From NCBI RefSeq assembly GCF_004570345.1, contig NZ_SPQM01000149.1:1-10805 (forward strand): a DNA stretch of 10,805 nt, written 5' to 3'. This stretch comes from Blastococcus sp. CT_GayMR20 (GTDB taxonomy: Bacteria > Actinomycetota > Actinomycetes > Mycobacteriales > Geodermatophilaceae). A model generated the notes under the pieces. That model made no database searches. It saw only the letters and a program-made list of their open reading frames with translations, and had not been told where the DNA came from. The position numbers were made by a program, and so were the translations under genes. Shown one piece after another: positions 7,364 through 10,805 of the stretch. How positions within the stretch are numbered: position 1 is the first letter of the stretch; every line of letters begins with the position of its first letter.

Positions 7364-8512
7364 GTGGCTCCCGCGATCTCTCCGAGCAGCCCCCTCGTGA
7401 CGATCGACCGCGTGCACGCCGCCCGGGAGATCGCCGCGGAGAACGGCGTCGACCTCCTCGTCCTCACCCCCGGGTCGGACCTGCGGTACCTGGCGGGCTA
7501 CGACGCCCACGCCATGGAGCGGCTGACCGCCCTCGCCGTCCCGCGCACGGGCGAGCCGTTCCTCGTCGTGCCGCGGCTCGAGGCCCCGATGGTCGACGCG
7601 AGCCCGGCCGGCACGCTGGGCCTCGAGCTCCTCGCCTGGGACGAGACGGACGACGCCTTCGCCCTGCTGGCGTCGGCCGCGACCGCCCGGCTGGGCTCGG
7701 CCCCCGCCCGGGTCGCCGTCGGCGCCCGGACCTGGGCCGAGCACGCGCTCGGGGTGCAGCGCGCGCTGCCGGGGTCGGCGCTGGGGCTCGCGAGCCCGGT
7801 CGTCGACCGGCTGCGGATGGTGAAGTCGCCCGCGGAGATCGAGGAGCTCGCGCTGGCCGGCGCCGCGATCGACCGGGTGCACGCGAACATGGACGTCTGG
7901 CTGACGGTCGGTCGCACCGAGGCGCAGGTCGGCGCCGACATCGCCGCGGCGATCATCGCCGAGGGGCACACCGGCGTCGACTTCACGATCGTCGGCTCCG
8001 GCCCGAACGGCGCCAGCCCGCACCACGAGCTCTCCGACCGGGTCGTGCAGGCCGGTGACCTCGTCGTCGTCGACATCGGCGGTGAGACGGCGACCGGCTA
8101 CCGGTCGGACTGCACCCGCACCTACGTCGTCGGTGGAGGGCCCAGCGCCGAGGTGGCCGAGTGGTATGCGGTCCTGCAGGCGGCCCAGGCGGCGTCGACG
8201 GCCGCCGTCCGGCCCGGAGTGACGGCGGAGCAGATCGACGCGGCGGCGCGGGACGTGATCGAGGACGCCGGCTGGGGCAAGCACTTCATCCACCGCACCG
8301 GCCACGGCATCGGGCTGGACACCCACGAGGCGCCCTACATCGTGGCCGGCAACGACATCCCTCTCGTGCCGGGCATGGCGTTCTCCGTGGAGCCCGGCAT
8401 CTACCTGGCGGGCGACTGCGGTGCCCGCATCGAGGACATCGTCGTCTGCACCGAGGACGGCGTCCGCACGCTCAATGACGGTCCCCGTGAGCTCGTCGAA
8501 CTCCCCGGCTGA
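7364..8512 (+). CDS. M24 family Xaa-Pro aminopeptidase/dipeptidase (PepE/PepQ-like)
   Basis: A cytoplasmic metallopeptidase of 382 aa that should cleave peptide bonds next to proline. The creatinase-like N-terminal domain spans about 12-150 and the pita-bread catalytic domain about 155-375. All five expected metal ligands are visible: D237 in VVVDIGG, D249 in RSDCTRTY, H314 in RTGHGIG, E343 in FSVEPGIY and E357 in ARIEDIVV. A further catalytic-type His lies in DTHEAP (H321). The gene follows the divergent exonuclease exactly as pepE (Rv2089c) does in M. tuberculosis, so PepE is the likely ortholog; substrate preference (dipeptide or longer) is not decided by sequence. The Lrp-type gene overlaps its 3' end, suggesting translational coupling. 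Confidence 0.92.
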   Translation: MAPAISPSSPLVTIDRVHAAREIAAENGVDLLVLTPGSDLRYLAGYDAHAMERLTALAVPRTGEPFLVVPRLEAPMVDASPAGTLGLELLAWDETDDAFALLASAATARLGSAPARVAVGARTWAEHALGVQRALPGSALGLASPVVDRLRMVKSPAEIEELALAGAAIDRVHANMDVWLTVGRTEAQVGADIAAAIIAEGHTGVDFTIVGSGPNGASPHHELSDRVVQAGDLVVVDIGGETATGYRSDCTRTYVVGGGPSAEVAEWYAVLQAAQAASTAAVRPGVTAEQIDAAARDVIEDAGWGKHFIHRTGHGIGLDTHEAPYIVAGNDIPLVPGMAFSVEPGIYLAGDCGARIEDIVVCTEDGVRTLNDGPRELVELPG

Positions 8513-8972
8513 GCCCGGCGCCGGGGCCGTGCCCCCGGTCGACGTCGACCGCGAGCTGCTCGCCGCCCTGGCCAGGGACGGCCGGGCCAGCTACACCGAC
8601 CTCGCCGAGCGGGTGGGGCTGTCGGTGTCGGCGGTGCACCAGCGGGTGCGCCGCCTGGAGCAGCGGGGCCTGATCACCGGCTACCACGCGACGGTCGACG
8701 CCAAGGCGCTCGGGCTGCCGCTGACGGCGTTCGTCTCGATCACGCCGATCGACGTCGCCCAGCCCGACGACGCCCCGGCGCGGCTGGCGCACCTGTCGGC
8801 CATCGAGGCGTGCCACTCGGTCGCGGGGATGGAGAGCTACATCCTCAAGGTGCGCGTCGCCTCACCGGACGCCCTCGAGGGACTGCTGCAGGACATCCGC
8901 GCCGCGGCGAACGTCACGACGCGGACGACGGTCGTGCTGTCGACGTTCTACGAGGACCGCCCGCCGCTCTGA
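8487..8972 (+). CDS. Lrp/AsnC family transcriptional regulator
   Basis: A 161-aa regulator of the leucine-responsive family. It has an N-terminal winged helix-turn-helix, with the helices at about 36-57 (YTDLAERVGLSVSAVHQRVRRLEQRGLI). The C-terminal AsnC ligand/oligomer domain covers about 79-154 and includes the effector-site region SVAGMESYILKVRV. Such proteins bind an amino acid or similar effector and control metabolism or transport genes. The start is uncertain. The GTG at 8487 overlaps the peptidase gene by 26 bp; ATG 8475 would overlap more, and GTG 8529 would start just before the conserved VDVDRELL and remove the overlap. None has a good ribosome binding site. Coupling to a proline peptidase suggests amino-acid sensing, but the target is unknown. 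Confidence 0.88.
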   Translation: MSSSNSPAEPGAGAVPPVDVDRELLAALARDGRASYTDLAERVGLSVSAVHQRVRRLEQRGLITGYHATVDAKALGLPLTAFVSITPIDVAQPDDAPARLAHLSAIEACHSVAGMESYILKVRVASPDALEGLLQDIRAAANVTTRTTVVLSTFYEDRPPL

Positions 8973-8980
8973 GCCGGCGC

Positions 8981-8986
8981 TACCGT
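8981..8986 (+). promoter_or_regulatory. -10 box of the Ddn-like gene
   Basis: TACCGT ends 6 nt before the GTG at 8993, in the 20-bp gap after the Lrp gene. It supports a leaderless start there rather than the nearby out-of-frame ATG at 8989. Confidence 0.5.
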
Positions 8987-8992
8987 CGATGC

Positions 8993-9439
8993 GTGGCCGG
9001 TCCCTGGATCACGAACCGGGTCGCCGACCCGGTGCTGGCGCCGCTGCTGCGCGGCGCCGCCGGTCGGTGGCTCGGCCGGCGCCTGCTGCTGATGCGCTAC
9101 CACGGCCGACGCACCGGTCGGCCGCACGAGGTGGTCGTCCAGTACGCGCGGTCCGGGCCGACCGTGTGGGCGATCGTCGGGCGCGCCGAGCGCACGACCT
9201 GGTGGCACAACCTCCAGGCCCCGGCGGAGGTGGACGTGTGGCTGGCCGGGGAGCGGTTCCGTGCCCGCGCCGTCGCCGTGGTGGGTGCGGACCAGCCGGC
9301 CGAGGCCCTCCGCGGCCTCCTCGCGTACCTGGCGCAGCGGCCTCTGGCCGCTCGCGCGCCGGGCTCCGTCGAGGATGCGGTCACCCGCGTCGTGCTCCTG
9401 CGGGTCGACCTGCAGGCGGAGCCGGACGAGGCCGCCTGA
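8993..9439 (+). CDS. Deazaflavin (F420)-dependent nitroreductase/quinone reductase, Ddn family
   Basis: A small split-barrel protein of 148 aa resembling the actinobacterial Ddn/DUF385 family, which use reduced coenzyme F420 to reduce quinones or nitro compounds. Family features are the basic loop YHGRRTGRPHEVVVQ (36-50), which contacts the cofactor phosphate, the strand VWAIVGRAE (58-66), the WWHNL motif (70-74) and the barrel strand EVDVWLAGERFRARA (79-93). The N-terminal helix, VADPVLAPLLRG, is typical of members that sit near the membrane. The GTG at 8993 has a -10 box 6 nt upstream. Natural substrate cannot be predicted. It implies that the host makes F420, as most actinobacteria do. Confidence 0.82.
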   Translation: MAGPWITNRVADPVLAPLLRGAAGRWLGRRLLLMRYHGRRTGRPHEVVVQYARSGPTVWAIVGRAERTTWWHNLQAPAEVDVWLAGERFRARAVAVVGADQPAEALRGLLAYLAQRPLAARAPGSVEDAVTRVVLLRVDLQAEPDEAA

Positions 9440-9444
9440 CGGAC

Positions 9445-9473
9445 TGGACATCCGTTCGAACGTGTGTTCGCAT
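9445..9473 (+). promoter_or_regulatory. Candidate promoter of radical SAM gene (-35 TGGACA, -10 TCGCAT)
   Basis: TGGACA (9445-9450) and TCGCAT (9468-9473) are separated by 17 nt, and the -10 ends 6 nt before the ATG at 9480, the same leaderless spacing as neighbours. The -10 lacks the usual A at its second position, so the promoter should be weak. The LexA box lies inside it. Confidence 0.45.
9457..9470 (+). promoter_or_regulatory. LexA SOS box
   Basis: CGAACGTGTGTTCG matches the CGAAC-RNRY-GTTCG operator of Gram-positive and actinobacterial LexA at every position; the flanking T at 9456 extends it to TCGAAC. It sits between the proposed -35 and -10 and overlaps the latter by 3 nt, and ends 9 nt before the ATG. 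LexA binding here should block transcription until DNA damage triggers RecA-dependent LexA cleavage. Confidence 0.88.
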
Positions 9474-9479
9474 GGAGTC

Positions 9480-10619
9480 ATGCGATGGGACGCGCAGCGG
9501 CTGGACCGGGAGGAGCCGTCGACACTGCCCGGCATGCCGAGCATCCGTGGCCTGCTCCGGAGCGTCCAGGTGCCCGACTTCCCGGGTCTGACGTTCCACG
9601 AGGTGCGGGCCAAGAGCGCGCTCAACCACGTGCCCGGCGAATCCGCGATGCCGTTCCCGTGGACGATCAATCCATTCCGTGGATGCAGTCATGCGTGCGC
9701 CTACTGCTTCGCGAGACGAACCCATGAATGGCTCGAATTCGACTCCGGGGAGGACTTCAACAGCCAGATCGTCGTCAAGACGAACCTGGTCGACGTGCTG
9801 CGTCGCGAGCTGGCCCGACCGTCCTGGACGCAGGAACACGTCGCGCTCGGCACGAACACCGATCCCTACCAGCGCGCCGAGGGCCGCTACCGTCTGATGC
9901 CCGGCGTCATCGGCGCCTTGGCCGAGTCGGGAACGCCGTTTTCCATCCTGACGAAAGGCACCCTGCTCCGCAGGGACATTCCCCTGCTGGTCGAGGCTGC
10001 CCGAGAGGTCCCCATCGGGCTGGGGGTCTCCATGGCGATCTGGGACGACGACCTGCATGCCGCCCTCGAGCCGGGCGTGCCGACCCCCCGTGCGCGGCTC
10101 GACCTCGTCGCGGCCCTCACCGATGCGGGACTGCCGTGCGGCGTGTTCCTCGCCCCGGTCCTGCCCGGGCTGACCGACGACACCGCCTCGCTCGACGCGG
10201 CGTTGGGAGCGATCGCCGCGTCCGGCGCCAGCGGTGTCACGGTCATCCCGCTGCACCTGCGGCCGGGCGCCCGCGAATGGTTCATGGCCTGGCTGCGCCG
10301 GGCGCACCCCGAACTGGTCGCGCGCTACGAGCGGATGTACGCCCGTCGGGCGTACGTGCCCGCCGAGTACCGCACCTGGTTGCAGCAGCAGGTGGCACCG
10401 CTGCTGCGGGAACACGGCCTCGACCGGCAGTCGGGAGGTACGGCTCGCGGCGCGTCGGACCCCGTCGCCGCGGGCGTGCCAGGTGACGCGGAGGTCGGCT
10501 TCCCGGAGGGCAGCCTGCCGACGGGCGGCATGCCGGGTGTGCGTCCGAAGGGCGAGATGGTGGCCACGACGACGGCGAGCGCTATCGGCCCCGAGACGGA
10601 GCAGCTGTCCCTGATCTGA
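9480..10619 (+). CDS. Rv2578c family radical SAM protein, SOS-regulated, with putative clamp-binding tail
   Basis: A radical S-adenosylmethionine protein of 379 aa, related to the SPL (spore photoproduct lyase)-like group and recognisable as the Rv2578c family by its MRWD start, FHEVRAKSALNHVP, ALGTNTDPYQRAEGRYRLMPG and LTKGTLLRRD blocks. The [4Fe-4S] cluster is held by C69, C73 and C76 in RGCSHACAYCFAR. A barrel domain continues to about 265, then a helical part (EWFMAWLRRAHPELVARYERMYARR) to about 313. Residues about 316-370 are Gly/Pro/Ala-rich and probably disordered. The last residues are EQLSLI, like a beta-clamp-binding motif. The substrate is unknown; DNA repair is inferred from the SOS box, the SPL-like fold and the tail. 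Codons around the Cys motif are unusually A/T-ending. The ATG at 9480 is the only sensible start. Confidence 0.92.
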   Translation: MRWDAQRLDREEPSTLPGMPSIRGLLRSVQVPDFPGLTFHEVRAKSALNHVPGESAMPFPWTINPFRGCSHACAYCFARRTHEWLEFDSGEDFNSQIVVKTNLVDVLRRELARPSWTQEHVALGTNTDPYQRAEGRYRLMPGVIGALAESGTPFSILTKGTLLRRDIPLLVEAAREVPIGLGVSMAIWDDDLHAALEPGVPTPRARLDLVAALTDAGLPCGVFLAPVLPGLTDDTASLDAALGAIAASGASGVTVIPLHLRPGAREWFMAWLRRAHPELVARYERMYARRAYVPAEYRTWLQQQVAPLLREHGLDRQSGGTARGASDPVAAGVPGDAEVGFPEGSLPTGGMPGVRPKGEMVATTTASAIGPETEQLSLI

Positions 10620-10640
10620 CTGACCTCCGGAGGCCCAGTC
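10618..10640 (+). terminator. Imperfect hairpin after radical SAM gene
   Basis: GACTG (10618-10622) pairs with CAGTC (10636-10640), and within it CCT/AGG pair around a CCGG tetraloop, with a small internal loop. It begins inside the stop codon and has no T-run. It could end the radical SAM transcript before the promoter of the next gene. Confidence 0.3.
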
Positions 10641-10651
10641 GCGGCCCGAAA

Positions 10652-10674
10652 GTGTCGTACCCCTTCCGTAGATT
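10652..10674 (+). promoter_or_regulatory. RecA-NDp-like (PafBC-dependent) damage promoter
   Basis: GTGTCGTACCC, a 6-nt spacer and TAGATT resemble the LexA-independent DNA-damage promoter remembered as TTGTCAGTGGC-N6-TAGGGT, activated by PafBC. The TGTCR core, the final C, the 11+6 spacing and the TAG---T all fit; the GTGG part does not. The -10 ends 7 nt before the GTG at 10682, implying a leaderless transcript. Confidence 0.55.
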
Positions 10675-10681
10675 CGCGCAT

Positions 10682-10805
10682 GTGTTCGAGGGATACGGCG
10701 TCGACCTGGCGATCGCTCCGTTCGGTGGCGTCGAGGTGCCGGGTCCGGCGGAGGGGCGGCCGTCTCGGCTGGCCGAGATCTTCCCGGCGGGGGTGCGGTC
10801 GGAGG
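10682..10805 (+). CDS. N-terminus of probable DUF222/HNH endonuclease-like (13E12 family) protein, cut by window end
   Basis: Only the first 41 codons are present. The frame starting at GTG 10682 reads VFEGYGVDLAIAPFGG and then a Pro-rich stretch and RPSRLAEIFPAGVRSE. It has strong third-position GC, unlike the overlapping ATG frame at 10680. Short N-termini of this type (initial FE, an APFGG stretch, then a SRLAEIFP-like segment) recall DUF222-containing HNH endonuclease proteins, abundant in Geodermatophilaceae and related to the mycobacterial 13E12 repeat proteins, but the DUF222 and HNH domains themselves would lie beyond the window. The RecA-NDp-like promoter supports this, since 13E12 genes are reported as damage-inducible. 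Identity remains tentative. Confidence 0.5.
   Translation, partial: MFEGYGVDLAIAPFGGVEVPGPAEGRPSRLAEIFPAGVRSE

Noticed and set aside
10624..10633. CCTCCGGAGG as a perfect palindrome of special function
   Set aside because: It is short, common in high-GC DNA, and explained at most as the inner part of a weak hairpin after the radical SAM gene.
10680..10805. ATG at 10680 as the start of the last gene
   Set aside because: That frame reads as an Arg/Ser/Trp-rich shadow; the GTG frame at 10682 has proper third-position GC and a sensible protein sequence.
1..10805. CRISPR arrays, tRNA/rRNA genes, insertion sequences, prophage or anti-phage systems
   Set aside because: No direct repeats with spacers, no tRNA-like cloverleaf or CCA end, no transposase or integrase motifs were found; the only tandem repeat is coding.

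Overview
The window is high-GC bacterial chromosome with codons ending almost always in G or C. Gene content and order point to an actinobacterium, probably a Geodermatophilaceae-like genus (Blastococcus, Geodermatophilus or Modestobacter). That family-level guess is inference. The order tatA, tatC, (diacylglycerol kinase, small protein), helY, DUF4333 membrane protein, a divergent 5'-3' exonuclease, then an M24 peptidase matches what I recall of the Mycobacterium tuberculosis Rv2094c-Rv2089c block, including the one inverted gene. In M. tuberculosis pafB and pafC lie just before tatA, so they are probably just left of this window.

Layout: 32-235 small membrane protein; 344-697 tatA; 723-1622 tatC; 1631-2530 lipid/diacylglycerol kinase; 2587-2760 57-aa protein; 2826-5672 HelY helicase; 5767-6357 Pro/Gln-rich DUF4333 membrane protein; 6367-7296 (minus) FEN-like exonuclease, ending convergently 9 bp from DUF4333; 7364-8512 M24 Xaa-Pro aminopeptidase; 8487-8972 Lrp/AsnC regulator overlapping the peptidase gene; 8993-9439 Ddn-like F420-dependent oxidoreductase; 9480-10619 Rv2578c-type radical SAM protein; 10682 to the edge, the beginning of a probable DUF222/HNH (13E12-like) protein. 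No RNA genes, insertion sequences or CRISPR were seen. No intergenic gap exceeds about 110 bp.

The most interesting part is the right end. The radical SAM gene has a perfect LexA/SOS box (CGAAC-gtgt-GTTCG) set between a -35-like and a -10-like element. Its protein ends in QLSLI, which closely resembles the bacterial beta-clamp-binding motif, at the tip of a disordered tail. The next gene has a promoter resembling the RecA-NDp type that PafBC activates during DNA damage. Two damage-response circuits therefore appear side by side, with helY and a FEN-type nuclease a few kb upstream.

A second theme is leaderless transcription. Five genes have a TANNNT box ending exactly 6 nt before the start codon, and three more have one 6-8 nt before it, which helps fix several start sites. 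A third is a local drop in GC-ending codons over the catalytic Cys motif of the radical SAM gene, a place where this family can carry inteins.
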